Assembly: GCA_000499405.2 (NCBI GenBank)
Contig: HG738137.1
Coordinates: forward strand, 26,279,832 to 26,343,831
Length of the DNA stretch: 64,000 bases
Source of the DNA: Onchocerca volvulus
Taxonomy: Eukaryota; Nematoda; Chromadorea; Rhabditida; Onchocercidae
Direction: 5' to 3'
Made by a program: the position numbers and the translations under genes. Shown in pieces: positions 1-14,851 of the stretch. The notes below the pieces were generated by a model, which was not told the DNA's origin, ran no database searches, and worked only from the letters and a program-made list of their open reading frames with translations. How positions within the stretch are numbered: position 1 is the stretch's first letter; each line of letters begins with the position of its first letter.

Positions 1-1528
1 TAATCAGTGAGATAAAAAAAAAGAATACAAACATTTCTTTCATGGTTTGAATTCGGAACGAATTCAGTGGAGTAATATATAACAAACCGAACCAAACCTG
101 TATATATAAAATCCAAAATCAGTCCGAGCAAACATTGTCATTGAAGTATGAAAACACTCGAAAAATCTAATATTATCCATTTGAATCCATCCGAATTTTA
201 GAGATGGTATTTACAGATTAAAAATATTCGGTATCCTGGAAACGTCAGTAACGTAGAAGATATTTCCATTATTTCTGTTACTTTAAAAAAGAACGACAAA
301 ATAAGGCAAATTTATTTCGGATGACTGAATGGGCGGTTATATTTGTAGTTCTATCATCAGGTGGAAAGAATTTCACAAGTTGACAATGATCTCATACCTT
401 GTTCGAAACTTGAATAAAACTTAATTGTAAAAATGAAGAGATATATTCAATAGATCAAATAGATTAAACAATTTGATCAAGTCATAGGTAACATCAGTAC
501 AAAATTTTCAATACATTCCTCGTTAAGCTTTCTTTCACATTCTGTTCCTGAATTTATTATATAAGCAGGACCATACATTTTATGTAATCAATAAAATTTT
601 ATACCTTATGACTTAAACACATTGTTCAATCTATTTAAAGCAACATCATTACATGATGAACACAAATTAGACAAATTCATTGAGAAAACTAGCATATTTT
701 CCACAGAGAATAGAAGTATGAACAAGGAAAGACATAAAAAGTTGTCCTAGACGGAATGTGTGGAATTGTGATGTCAAATTATGAACTGGACAAGTTTCAT
801 CTGGTTTTCCAAAAAAAAAAAAAAAACTGCGGTAACAAGAATCAAGTCATTTTTTCTAAACTAATAGAGTCGTACATGAGAGTTGTCGGAAATTCAATTA
901 GAATTCTTGGAAAAATGAAAAAATGTTTTATATTTTCAGACTGAATCGGAATCTGGAATAAAATTTTCTTGAGCATATTTGTGCTTAGCAAATTAATTCA
1001 TTGCGTAGCAGATAATTCAAGTAGAATCATCGAGACAAAGTGTTTACATCACAATAATCATTGATAAGAACTTAAAGAGGCTCTAGAAACTATCAAATTC
1101 AAAGGCATCAGAGAAATCTTTGCTAATATCGAATAATGGCAGACAAAATTGAGAATCACTGAGAGAAAATCAAACAAGAAATTATATATGAAAACAGTAA
1201 CCATGTTATAAAAAGGAAAAACAAAAATAAAAAAATGAAATTATTCATGAAATCTCCAACTAGTATTTTTAATGAGATTGATAAGTCTCAAATTTCAAAC
1301 GATCTGATAAACATTAAAATATTAATGATCAGAATTGGAAAGAAAAAAAAATTTAAATATGTTGCAAGATCAACAGATTGAAAAACAAAATATGGTAATT
1401 TAAAAAAAAGAAAAATTGACATATAATTGAAATTGTAATAAATTACAAGTTTGAACTTCTAATATAACAAAATTTTCCCATCTCAATACTCAGTAATCAA
1501 TCATTTCGGTAATATACATAAAATCCTT
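1..1528. other. Intergenic DNA 3' of GCN2
   Basis: AT-rich sequence with many short A runs and no reading frame that resembles a protein. It lies downstream of the GCN2 stop codon, so part of it is probably GCN2 3' UTR. I see no convincing RNA gene or element in it. Confidence 0.6.
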
Positions 1529-4500
1529 TTAAAGTATTAATTTATAATAACCATTACAATCTTGCTTCGAATATAGTATAATGGGTGAGGTATTCTTAGG
1601 TTGAAAAAATGGTTCAATCACTTCCTCTATTCGCTTGAATTCTTGCTTGAATTTGTTTAATTGTTTTATAGCAGTCGCAAAAGCACTCGAAAGTTCGTCC
1701 ACTGTGAAAGTACGATCAATGAGTGTTGCAAGCAGGCGAACTGCATCTACCGAGATTTCCGTTACAATTACTTCAACCATTGTTTGAGGTGCCAATGCAG
1801 CAACTACTTTTTGTAAACAAGCGCGAATTTGAGTCTAAAAAGTTCTCAGGAAACTTAATTTGAATTAAATTAATTCAGAGTTGACATTGTACAAAAAAAA
1901 GATCACAATTTTGTAATTTGTTCCTCTATTTATTATTCTAGATTATGACTGTTTCATGAGATATGCAAATAAAATAAATAATCTTTATTTACTTTCCCTC
2001 AAAAATTTAAATTCTTTTTAAGATAATTCGAAATCAACATTATTTACATTCAAAGAAGAATTCGAAATCTTACTTTTATGTTATAAGAAAAAAACAGAAG
2101 TTTCTCTCTGTATTCCCCGAATATATCTGGAAAAATAAGAAAATCTACCTCATTTCTTTTCCGGATATAAGCTGTCGGCTTCTCGGCTAAAGCATATCTT
2201 ATGTTGAGGTTAGCAGGAGTAGCGACTATTGGTAGTGTATTTACTGAATGTTTTATTGGAGAACTGGTACTTGATAAATGTGGAAATGCTTCTACAAAGG
2301 ATACACCACTTTGGTAAGCTTCAAATTTGCTCAGAATTTCATCGAATGTAAGCTTTCCTAAGTCAACGCCACCAACACGAGCTAATACTTCATCTTCTCC
2401 AAACACCACCAGCAGCATCTCAATATTCGTCTCGTTACAATGCTCCTATAAAAATTTTCAAGTTAATTAAAATCAAATTAGATTATATACTGATGCATGA
2501 CATTATTACTAACAATAGCATTACTTCATATTACCTACTCGTTTTTTATCACAAAATTATGAAAAAATCAAAAATGGAAACCGCAGAGAATAGATGAAAG
2601 AAACTGTTTAATTTCAGCATTAATTTTGCGTCAATGGATTTACTTTTAAATCCCATTATTTTCGTCTATTCTTTCATTATTAAAATCTTTCAAACAAAAA
2701 CAATATTTTACAACTTTTTTTGTTTCTTTCCTCTTCCATCAGTAGGAGCAACATAAAAAACACCAAAAGAGCTATTTCTAAAACAAAAAAAATTAGAAGA
2801 TGAACTTCAATAAACTGTGCACCAAGAATTTGAATAATTACATTAAGCTCCATTATTTGCATTGGAGCAACCGGATCATGCAAAATATCTGCTTGGATTC
2901 CGCGTGACCACATCTGTTTCACCAAATTTGCGGTTGTTTTCAGGAGTTGATCAGAGATTGAACAAACTAATGCCTGACCACAAATCGATCCAAAATCTAA
3001 CATTACAAATTATAATTAATCTTGAATTTATTTTCAGTTTTCATCAGAGAAAGAAAATAGTTAAAAAAATTAAATCAGAAACTAAAATTACACGTTCTTA
3101 CTGATAACATCATTTCAGAAGTAGAATGCATAGAATGGTTTAAGGGTTGCACGATACACACCTTTCAAACCGGTTTTCCTGTACATCTATTAAACAATCG
3201 ACACCTTTATTAATTTTCTCATTAAGATAATTCGAAATTAACATCGATTCAATATTTCAGAAACTTGGGAACCTATTATGTTAAACTAATATATTTAAAA
3301 CTGGCAAATATATACAATTATGCGACCTAATCGATAACTCTGTGTAAAATTACCTGGTGTACTTGTACAGCAAAACTGAGCAAGAACATCGAGCGATAGA
3401 CTGCATCCAACAGCACATAATGGATTGGGAGGAATTAGATCCTGTGCATGACGTTCAACTTCTAGCAAGGTGTCGTACCGACCTATAAATAAAAGGTGCC
3501 ACTTCTTATATCTCTTTCTAAGAATTAAAAAGCCAAATGATATTAAAGTAATCTACCTCCAGCACCAAGAATGACAGGTCGAATGGTTTGTTTATGGAGG
3601 AAGAGTACTCGTAGCTGAAACATGAGACCACTGCAGTATGTGTGCGGCCGATAAGAGAGAGTGCCATCGAATAAAATATGTTCAGTCATATCATCTGAAA
3701 ACAAGTATATAATGAATATCGCTTCATATAAAATGAAAAAACTTATGTTGCAGAATATTATCCAATTCCAATTAATAAAGGAAGTTACTTCTTGTGCAAA
3801 ATGCGAATCAAATTCAGCAGATATTTATTCAAAATAATAAAAAGAGAGATTTGAACTATAAAATAACAATATCTATAAGAAGATTTCATGAAAAAATCCG
3901 AATTACCAATAAAATATCCCAATAATAAGGCTAAATCTGTGAGATCACTTAACGCCTTCTTAGCATGCTTTCGAACACGATCATCACGACAGTTTACCAG
4001 ACATTCCGTCCTTGCCGTTAATGCTTCTAATGTGTAGTCATCACCTTCTAGAACATTGAGTAATGAATTTGCTTGACTGAACGACATTTCCGTACCAACT
4101 CGAAGCCGCTCGATTTTTTGTTCATGATTGAGCATTTCTGAAATATAAAAAAAAAAAACTGCACAATATTCGAATATTCCGTGCTGCAACACTTCTATCA
4201 GCACTAAAATACACAGGAATAACTTTTTTCCGACTTCTTAATAAAACTCACAATTCCATCATTTTCATCATTCGTTTTTCATTTTCCAGTGATTTGAATC
4301 ACTTGACTTTAAGTCATCGACATAAACATACAACAGTTTATTACAAACAGTTCGTATGCTTGAAAAAGTAATATATATATATATATATATTACTCACAGA
4401 AAATGTTTATATAATCATAGAATATACATATTCTATGATTCTGAACATTGAATACTTCTGTGATTTTGAACAATATTGATAATACCGGATTTCAAAAATA

Positions 4501-7500
4501 AACGAAAACCTAACTTCTAACAAAACAATAGCAGAACTGTGATCAAATCCAAAACTGACTATTTGATGTTGCGATCGCATAAAGAATATTCAGAATTTTG
4601 TTCTGTGCACTAAATTCGCCGAAACCGAGATATACAGCAGTAGCAATAACTAAATCCCGATGTCCCAACCGGATTTCCCATTTACGCGACGATATACAAT
4701 CAATCTTATGAGCTGCCTCGACCGCAATACAAAGTATATCGGCTGTAAGCATTTGAGATGAACTTGCCGGACCAATAGCATCAATGGCAAATTCCATACG
4801 CTCAATAGGATGCATGCTACCTGAAATATATTATGTACAAAAAAGCGACCAAACAACATATATTTGTATTTTTTAATTATAAAGATGGAATGGACTTATC
4901 TATAGCATATCACAATTATGAATGTCAATCAATAAACAAATTTGGTTTGTTCATACGAAAAAGTATCATTTATAAACCAAAATGTATACCAAACTATAAT
5001 GAAAATTCAAAAGACATTCAGTTCAGCATTTCATGCAAATGTGCAGGTTACAACTTTTAATTTTGCAATCTAAATAACTCAGAACAATCGATTACATACA
5101 GTTAAAACTACTAATAGTCATACTAGTTTGAAATAGTCTTCTGAAAAGTCAAACTGCTGGCATGATTTTCCGAACCACTGCTTGAACATTTTAACAAAAA
5201 CAATTTTTTCATATGAGCATATCATATTTATCATAATGAAAATTTTACCAAGAGCATCGGAACGTCCAAACACTTTACCACAACCATATCTTTTCAAACG
5301 ATTCACTCCATTACGTACGCAGTAACGTACAAATGCTCGTCGTAAATCATACTAAAAGCACCATTTTATTTACCAAAAATAATATGGTCATATTATTACA
5401 ATAATCATGATGATCAGATGTAAAATAAAATTAATCATTCTATGTGATTCAGTATTTTTAGCTGACCATCAGAACGAAACCAGATATACAGCAACGAGTG
5501 TTCTAGGATTTTTAAAAGGTTTTCGTATATTTTGCTCACTTTTCGCATACTTTTACCACTATTCATTTATTCAGATAAATCGTTCAAATGAAAATGAATC
5601 ATCTGATTCCATACCGGTAACATTACTGCAATCCCATTTTCATCAACAAATCGACATGCGCGTGATTTCGAATTTGTCATTTCAGTTGTATTTTTGGCAC
5701 TGAATGGTATAATAGAATGCATATCAAATGGAATAAAAGCATGAGTCAAACAGATACGGCATAATTTATTGCGCAAATATTCAATAGCACGTAATCGCGG
5801 TAAAGTTAACCGATCCTGAATAAACGGAATGTCACCTGTTTAGATCAAGTTTAAAGTAAGGTTTCATTCGCTGAAATTAAAATGGATCAAGTAAATTCTT
5901 TATTTAAAAAAAAAAAAAAAAAAAAAAAATCAAATCTAGTAGTAAAATAATCTCTTTAGATCTACATTTAATGAAATGCTAGTTTATTTTAAAAGCAAAT
6001 TTAAATTTAATAATTTGATTTAAACAATCCCAAATCTTTCTTTTTCACTTTTCATTTCTTTACCATATACTTCACCCGTTTATGTGGAGATGGAAAGTCT
6101 TGTAAGTATATCATAAAGCATAAATCAAAAGAGAAATGATAATTATGATCGAATAATAGATGAAAGTACTGAATTATTCTATTTAATGCTCCAACCAAAA
6201 AATGAAGATGAACATTGCCTTACAGCTGAACAAATGCCTCGATCATAGAGATAATCAGCCGCTGGTAATACCGGATTAGCTATCAACGTATCAATTATCC
6301 AATGATGCAAACGTCCTCCGTTCCGAATAGTTTGACAAAACATTTTCTGGAAATGAGTAGCAAAACAGTCACTATGATGCATATCAATTATTGAATATAA
6401 TATTTAAAGAGTAAATTGAGTGAGATGAACCAAATTTTCAATCTTAGTGAGTAAAAGAAGTCATTTTATGGAACTTCTAGAATTCTTGATCTAGATGAAG
6501 TTTTAAGTTCGACAACAGAGAAAAAATTTATTTTACTTGAAAATCATTCTCTTCAATTTCTGCTACTGGAATACGATCACTTTCCAGAAGCATCTGTACC
6601 GATGGTCGATCATCTGGTTGTATTTCTAGCATCCATTTGATTAATTTCTTGGCAGCTTTTTGATGTATCTAAAAAATTTTAACTGATCCATTTTATTTGA
6701 ACAAAATGCCATATTATATGTATTACAGAACTTCATACCTCTAATATACCAGTCCCGAAATCAGAAGGAAAATGGCCGGAACCACGCAGATTTTTTATTA
6801 CTGCTATTCGTTCCATACCAGGTAGAAGAGGTCGATAGAACATTTCAAATAAAACTATGCCAAGACTAAAATGAAATAAATAGTGATGTGTGACTTTATA
6901 AAGTATAGATATGATCGAAATAACTAAGTATGTAATAATTAATATAATCAATATTTGAAACTTCAACTGAAATTAAATTTCAATTAATGTATCAATTTAT
7001 TCTTGCCATCCATTCTTTCTAAATTTTGAATAATTCGTGAATTGAATTTATTGAATAACAAGTGAATGAAATAACTGCCATACTAATAAATTCAATAATA
7101 ATCGGAATAACTGATTAACTAATTATTTAAACAAATAAATTAAATAAAAATAAAACTGAGCAATTAATAATTAAAATGGCAAAAATAAGTGTTCAAAGTT
7201 AAACAGATGATACAGTAAATGAAAAAATAATCAATAACCTATATACGTCGATTTTAGTTGTATAATCAATACTTCCATTAATAGTTGAGAGTAATTCTGG
7301 TGCAATATAAAGAGCTGTACCAATATCTTTGGTCATAGAAGAAGTCATATCAGATTCATTCAAAGAAGCTAGATTTTTTGATACAATATCGCGAGTTGCA
7401 AGACCAAAATCACCAATTTTAGCATGATCGCTTCCATCTATCAAGATATTCATCTAAAATATTCAATTAGAAATAGGAAGAAAAAAAAAAAGAAAACAAT

Positions 7501-10500
7501 TTCAAAATGATATTTCTGGTATTTAAGTAGCGCTTTGTTTTACTCGCAATATTTCAATAAACAGTTTTGATCATTCATCCTAGCAAATTAAAATACGGCC
7601 GCTATGAAAAATTGAGTAAATTTCGAGAAATAAATTAGTTATTAAAAATCACCGAGAAAATGGTTCTTTAAGAAAATTTTTAGCTGCACCAAGTAACAGA
7701 GCAGACAAATTAGTATCTAAATAATTTAAAACAGAGAAATTTTACAGTCTGGGATTTGTAATCTGCAAACATAAAGCAATTCTGAGTGATTCCTTTTAGC
7801 AAAACAGTTGAAACAACTGATTTTTTTTTTTTCAAATAAACCATAATGAAACTGAAGATTATTATTATTTCCTCGATTTTTATTGCAAATTCTCGAAAAT
7901 AACAAAATTATATTTGAAATCTGAGCATGGCTATCATTCGTAAAATCTTATCAATTTCAAAATCACTAAAAGCTCCAACCGGCTTGATGTCACGATGTAT
8001 CATGCCTTCTTGATGAATGTATTGCAACCCAAGCAATATTTCTCGAAATAGACGCCATATTTGCCGTGAATTTTTCAGCAGCTTCGAACTGTCAATTAAA
8101 TTACGCAGTGTAGACTTCTCACAATATTCCATTTGAATGAATAAAATTCTTAAAGATAATGTGGATGAACTTTTCGTTGTCTTTTCAGATTGTGATATCG
8201 AGGTTGATGACATATCAGCACCGTTTTCATCACTCGAATCCTCATTGTCACCTTCATCTTCAAAAAGCACTTCCTATAAATCACCAAATTATATCAGACA
8301 AACACAGAAATCAATCAATTTCTATTAAGAATTCAACTTTATCAAGAAAATGAGGAAAAGTATTCCGAGGAAAAATATAATTCATAGCAGCCTTTTAGGC
8401 TTTAGGATCAATAAAAAGACCCATATCAGTAAATGAGATCGTCAAAATGTGAATAAAATATTTCTGGAAACTGCACTAAATTAGAAAAAGAAATGCGCTA
8501 GATTAAACATGTCGGATAATTCTAAAGGTAATCAATAGATACGAGATTAAAAAAAAAAAGGTTCAGTGTTTTGTAGAATATAGAATCTTAAAATAAGTTA
8601 AAGCTTGATTTAGTTGTATTATATATTAAAGTTCATTGCAGTTAAAACATACAAAGTCTGAGCTTTCAACAGTACTTAGAACAGTAGGCGAGAATAGCGT
8701 TTGCACAGGCTCTCTGCGTCGGTCTTCGGAAACAGAATTAGGCTCACACACAGAAGTCATTTGAAAGGATGTCGACCATTCTGCTGTCGCATCTACAGCT
8801 AAACGTTTTGCCACTTTTTCGATATTCTTTACTCGCACAGGCATCAAGGAATCTAAACATTGTTCGATCAAATCGAAATTCCACCAATCGAATCATTACC
8901 GCATGCATGTTAAAATGCTTCGATCCCAAATTTGACCCAATTTGATAAAAAAGTCTCCTAACTTACATCGATGCTATTATGCATGATGCACAAGCGATTG
9001 AAAAGAAATAATGAGCAGATTTTTCCCCTGCCTATAATTTTCCATGATAAAAATGAAATTTCTCCCAAGAGAGTTGCACGACAAACTAAATAGATCGGGT
9101 CAAGTTTCAAGTATTCGTATCTATTAGCAAAAAGTTTAGATATGCTCGAATTATGCAACTTATCAAATTTCGAATACTAAGAAACAAAAACGTTGGCTTA
9201 TGAGAAACTAACACAGAGCAATGATTGATGCTTGACTGTTTCAAAATTAAGTCTCAAGTTGAACAAATCCAACTCAGCTATTTTATGTAAGTTTATCATA
9301 GTAATATAAAATCTCTACATACTCTCGGTTTCCTCTTTTTGATCATCAACATCTATTTCACTACCATTACTCTCCGTTTCGATTTCTCTTGAGTTGGTAG
9401 AAGCTTGTTCAATCCAAGCACTATAGTAACGAACAACGTTCGAATGATTTAATTTTGAAAACAGCTTTGCTTCACGTGTAACTTTTCGATTGAATCGTTC
9501 ATCCTTGGGATCTAAGGGTATTCGTTTGATTGCATAATCATTACCATCCAGCTTATTTCTGCAAAAAAAAAAAAGAAAAAACTAGGAAATAGATTTTCAC
9601 GAATTTACAAGAGTTTCCAATAATGTTTGTTTGGAACGCTCAATATCGCTTCCTACACCGAATTAGAATAAAATAGAGTACCCTGAAATGCATGAGAGAA
9701 CAAAAGTACATTATTCTTCATCAAATGATATCAACATCACTGATGATTTTTTCTATCTGAATCATTCAGGACAGTATTTGGGCATCCAAGACAATCCATC
9801 TTTAACGGACAAACATAAGGACACCGAAAATTGATTGTTTTTATTGACTGCCGAAAAAAGTTCAGTAATCATGCGACTAACTTTAAAAATTATTCAAAGA
9901 AGCATTCAATCTTACTTTGCCAGCATGACATCACCAAAACCACCTTTCCCCAACATTTCGATAAAAATAAATTCATTTCGAAGTCTGCTATGTGCAATTT
10001 GCTGGAAGTCACCTTTCCTATCGTCAACCGTCGGAAACAATGATTGAAACAAATCGTCTGAAAGCAATTTGATCTTTTTATTCTTTGCATTATCGAAATT
10101 ACAAATTACAAAGAATGTTTCTACATATTTGACTTGTAGTATTGATAAAAACCTTGATGTAAAAAGGGATGTTCCATTAAGGTTTTCAAGATTTCCGTAT
10201 TTCTACAAACTTCTACGAAGCTTCCAAGATTTCTGTAAAAATCTGGATTGTTCACAACCGCTGGAAGTAGTCTAAATTTGTCGAAAATGTTGCCCAATGA
10301 AACCAAGTCATGATTTGGCAATTTGTTCACTGAAGGAGAAGATGAGATATTTTCACCAATTATTTCGACACATTCCTTGATAATCCTACATTGATCCAAA
10401 AGTAGTGACCTAAAACTGGAAAAAGATAAGCATATATTTCAAAAAAATGTACATCAAGTTTTCTAAATGACCTCGTTAATTTCAATCTAGGATTTCATGG

Positions 10501-13500
10501 ATCAGCATATGAACGTGTTTTCCCCAACAAGCTTCAAATTTTCTAAATTCGTAGCATGCCTACATTTAGCTCAAAAATGATCACAATAATGTACCTCAGA
10601 TAATAATCCGATAAACGAAAATTTCGTTTGCCTGTAATCCATATAGACGTTAAATCAAGATCAAAATGTCCCAAATTTTTTTCGTGCAAAAATTGTAAAC
10701 CACTTAAAAGCTGAACAGCAAGGCGAACTAAAAGTGTCTGCAAATTAGAACTTTTAGTAATACAGTGAATCTGAATAAAGCAAAAATGAACGACTCATTT
10801 TGTCTTACTTTTTTCTTTTTTACAACAGTATTCTTTTTAAATTTTCTGAAACTTTAAATTTAAAAATTTTCGTAATTAATAATTTAATATTATCCAAAAT
10901 CCAGCTTTAAAAATTATATATTCAACTTATTGTAAAATAATAAAATTTCCATAAAATCTCAAAATATTTACTTTATCGGTCTCGAAAATATCAACTTGAG
11001 ATGATAAATTTCGGTCATTTCCATCGATATTTTGACCAATTACAATACTGCAATCAATTCGAAATTAACAGAAAACTCGCTCAATAATTGCAGAATTTTT
11101 TCCATAAGACGGAAATAGGCTGATTAATCATGATTCTTATTCTCCCTCACTTAATCATCTTGAGAGACAAACTGCCCGGGCTGATAAATATTCAATCTCG
11201 TAATAGACATTCCCAAAGTAAGGAAAACTGAATAAAGTAAAACTTGCCAAACATCAACTTCCGAAACTGTCAGCTTATTCTTCTGCACACAAAGTATTTC
11301 ATAATTGGATAATGTTGGCTCAGTAACAGAAATACTTGAAATTTCATGCAGTTTTCTTTCTAGTTGTTTGAAGTGATTTATAAAAGGTTTAAGCGATGAC
11401 AGAGGCGTTTTGATTGTTGCCGCAAATGTCCATTCCGTAATAAAAAGTTCATGACCCTAAGAGCAATACACCATACATAATCACAACTAAAACATCATAC
11501 GATGAAGAAAAGCACAGCTAATGACTATGCTGATTCATTTGATAATACTACGATGTACTCATGAAAGAACATCCAGATTATGTAAATATCATGCATAAAT
11601 ATTTTGAAAGCCAGTTATTTTTTTCCATTTAATTAGAATACTACACTATTTAAGTCCTTCAAGAAGATTTTTTTAGTCTTCGGATTCAAATTAAACTGAT
11701 TTATGCTTTTTTTAGATATATTCTATGCTATAAGTTCTACTTTTCACAAGGTTCGAGTTCTGATTGAGCTTTACTTTCCCATTCCTTCAATATGTTCTTG
11801 TTTGATTCCTATAAACTGTTCCTCCCTTCCTATCTTTTTCCCTATTCTTGAAATATTTCCTGAATTACCGTGACACAATCCACAGCTGACCATTCATGAC
11901 AAAATGGATTAATATTTGGCCGTCTTCTGAAATCATTCGTGCTTTTGGTTAGTCGCTTTTGGATACCATCGATGCAGGAGAAGATTTTGCATGAGCTATC
12001 ATCAACTGGTGTAGTGGGTTCACTTTCTTCCGCCTTTCGCCACAGCAATTTTTCTTCATGCATTTTTTGGAATGTCACAATATCTTCGCGATCACGCTGT
12101 TCTGATCTTACTCGTTGCTTCTGAAATACTAATAAAAGAAGTAAAAAATTTCAAATCTTTCAAAACTTAAGGAGGAAAAATGTCTTAAATCACGACAGTA
12201 TGATATTCGATAGTATGATAAAATTACTATAAACATTAGGCAGAAAAACATCAATACCCTCCGTTCATGTTCCACTGCTGCATGCTGCTGTAACATACCA
12301 TCGAAAAAAGATCCTTCTGGAGGTTTATTTCGTTCGTACAGAAATTCCTGAACTATCTGGCACAGTTCTAGAATAACTTCCTGAAAATTTTCATTGATCA
12401 AAAGTTTTGTGAGTAAAGTTTTCAAATCATTCACAAACTTAAATATTATAGAATGAGGGAAAAGTGACAAATGGATAAAATGAAGTCAATAAAGATTACT
12501 CACGCTTCCTTTCAGTGATGATGCTTTATTATCTAGAATTTGTTTGAGTTTGTCGACATCTTTCAATGAAATACCTTTCACATTTTCTAGCGCAAGAAAT
12601 GGTGTTCTGTAAATAATACTGAAAATCGGCGGAAAATTATTTAAGAAATAGATAATTGTCTATCTTTCTAATATGAATTTTTTTTTTTTTTGAAATTTTC
12701 AAATGAATGATAGAATTTGATGAACCAAAATTTGGTTAAAAACATACAGAGTTAAAGATATGCTTTAAATATTACAAAAAAAGTAGATACTAGTACTGTA
12801 AACTAATAAAGAATAAAAACATAGCATAAAAGGCAAAATATTGCAGCATACTCAGACAATGGATATGTTTTTGGACATTTTACATGAAGATCCAACGAGA
12901 CATAGATTTTACCGCTGGCAGTGCTAGCTGATTCAATAGGTTTCAGATGCAAGATGACATCAAGTGGTTGCCATACCTTAAAGCAATCAACCCATTTTTA
13001 TAACTTTTCAGGAACAGTCTACACTTAAACAATGTTGATAATTTGCTGTCCGGGTAAGTCCAAGTGCAATTGCTTTATTATCTAATACACATACAAAAAA
13101 AAAAAAAAAACAATTATTACATCCCTTCACTTATCATTTCAACTTTTGACCATCAACTATAGATAAGCTGCAAATAGATAATACGTAGACAAACACGCAC
13201 ACAAACATATTCCTTTAGAAATGTTATAAATTTATCAATCTCTCTATTCGGTTACTTTTGTTTCTCCACATGGTTGTGTTTCAGTCAGATAATGCTGAAT
13301 AAATAAATGCAAAACTGATAAATATTTACAAAGAATGGTCCACACTTTTATCAAGCAAGATGACCACTTAATATTTTAATCTAATAATCTAGTTCAGCAA
13401 ACCTTCCAAGCGTTTTGGGCAGCATCGAGGAAGTCTTCACCATAAACGGATTCTAACACTATACGTTCATCTTCCTGACGCCTTTTAGCTTCATCCAATA

Positions 13501-13555
13501 TCCCACCGATGTCACCAACTGCACCACTTTGTTGTTTACACTGTCGTTGTTTCAT
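1529..13555 (-). CDS. gcn-2: eIF2-alpha kinase GCN2 (EIF2AK4), complete, 26 exons
   Basis: Senses uncharged tRNA or stalled ribosomes and phosphorylates eIF2-alpha (known role of the family). Exons, 5' to 3': 13555-13403, 12976-12852, 12606-12504, 12380-12258, 12120-11869, 11456-11209, 11047-10972, 10737-10595, 10415-10153, 10057-9916, 9558-9323, 8852-8653, 8273-7980, 7453-7239, 6865-6739, 6668-6537, 6346-6224, 5815-5615, 5351-5249, 4820-4560, 4137-3907, 3694-3557, 3482-3354, 2996-2842, 2445-2149, 1834-1529. They join in frame to 1,591 aa, near the 1,650 of human GCN2. Domains: RWD about 30-165; pseudokinase about 255-495, with HFDLDLTS for the HRD loop and SDY for DFG; kinase about 527-940, with P-loop GKGGFGDV (532-539), Lys554, HRDIKP (Asp783), DFG (Asp801), TALYIAPE and an acidic insert about 600-725; HisRS-like about 990-1390; C-terminal domain to 1591. 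The ATG at 13555 is the first in frame after a stop. All kinase catalytic residues are present, so the enzyme should be active. The exon 6/7 junction is the least certain. Confidence 0.97.
4413..4440. repeat. Perfect 12-bp hairpin in a GCN2 intron
   Basis: A perfect inverted repeat, arm AATCATAGAATA, with a 4-nt loop, lies in the intron between GCN2 exons 20 and 21. An (AT)n tract at about 4371-4391 lies just before it. No function can be assigned. Confidence 0.7.
5909..5929. repeat. Poly-A tract in a GCN2 intron
   Basis: About 21 consecutive A residues in the intron between GCN2 exons 17 and 18. Simple sequence only. Confidence 0.9.
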
Positions 13556-14746
13556 CGATTTTAGATAAAATTTCTTCAATTTATCGATTTTGTTGATTGC
13601 TAGAAATCATGATACCATTAATAATCATGACAAAAATCGTAATTGGCTATCCGAGATATCAATAAAGGACACTGCCTCAATAATATTCTTATATTCTTCT
13701 TTAATGTTATAATCCAGTCAATGAAATATCAAATCTGCATATTTGGAATACCTAGTCGATTGCATAAAACGCATTTTACTAACATAATTAAATAGTCATA
13801 GAAAATATGCGAAACGGGACAATCATTTAAGTTTGAGTCTAGATGAAATTTTAAGTATATCCAAAAAGCTTAAAAAATGATCAAAAACCTGCAGGCGATA
13901 ATTTAAAATAACTTAGAAATCTTGAGTTCAAAATTCAAATTAAAAATTATTACCTCCTTTTTTATTGAGAAACTATACGCGATCATTTCATCACTTTCTC
14001 AGTTTCTATCAATTCCGCTGTGAAAATTTAATACCGATTTATCATTAATTATCAATTCAATTCTGAAAATTTTATCCGTTATTCATACGTTGTATTTTTA
14101 TTCTTAATCTCTTTTTCGGTCAAGAAGTATTTCACTGCATTCTACTTCAGCTGAACAGCATATTTCTGTAAATTCTGTCAATTTTGCTTCAAATAAAGAG
14201 CTCAGTCTGTAACGCAGTTTTTTTCATTCGTGTCCCATGTCTGTCACATAGTTTGCTAACTTTTTGTTATAACTAAAATGTTTATCACGAAATATTTTCA
14301 ATCTTTGCCTCAACAAAACACTCTGCTGAAGTTTCTGAGATACTTCCTATTCTCGCTTTTCTATCTTTTATTACATAAACGCTTTAACTATTCCGAATCA
14401 AACTGATAACATCAAACTGCCAGAAATCCCGCAGCAATATTAGATCCGTAGAAATTTGCAAGGATAAGTACTATAATTTACATAATGTCTCAGTGTCTCG
14501 TTGTGCGACTAGTGATTTGGTTTGCTCCAGCAATTTAAGTATGGTTTTACTTGAAAAAATTTATTAAGATGATCGTGGTTTGCGAGGATTTTCTCCGAAT
14601 GTGGGAAGAGATAGTTGTTGGGTGGAATTCATTCTTTCGCAGATTATTTATTCATTCTAAGAATTGCGATTTGCTAATTGAATTCGTGCTTAGTTCCTGG
14701 ATCTAAGCTGTTTGCCGGATTTCCAAATCTGACTTCAATTTTTTTT
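13556..14746. other. Divergent intergenic region between GCN2 and the TSC22 gene
   Basis: About 1.2 kb between two head-to-head genes, so it should hold both promoters. On the minus strand a TTTCTAG acceptor-like site ends near 13602, some 45 bases ahead of the GCN2 ATG, and could be a spliced-leader site. No coding potential was seen. Confidence 0.55.
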
Positions 14747-14749
14747 CAG
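14740..14749 (+). promoter_or_regulatory. Candidate trans-splice acceptor for the long TSC22 transcript
   Basis: A T-rich run ending TTTTTTTTCAG lies about 100 bases before the ATG at 14852, and no 5' donor or upstream coding exon is visible. This is how a spliced-leader acceptor looks in nematodes. A five-codon upstream frame at 14827-14844 would lie in the resulting leader. Confidence 0.45.
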
Positions 14750-14851
14750 AATTTCAATCCTCTTTTTGGATTTCATTTTGGTTTTTTGATCATATTATTT
14801 GTATTCAATGAAAAGACAACACAATAATGGAACGACTCTTATGATATCACA

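Noticed and set aside
5407..5703. 98-codon plus-strand frame
   Set aside because: Overlaps the well-supported GCN2 HisRS-like exon on the minus strand and has no family resemblance.
11740..11770. tRNA T-loop-like GGTTCGAGTTC
   Set aside because: No matching acceptor stem, anticodon arm or A box at the required spacing.
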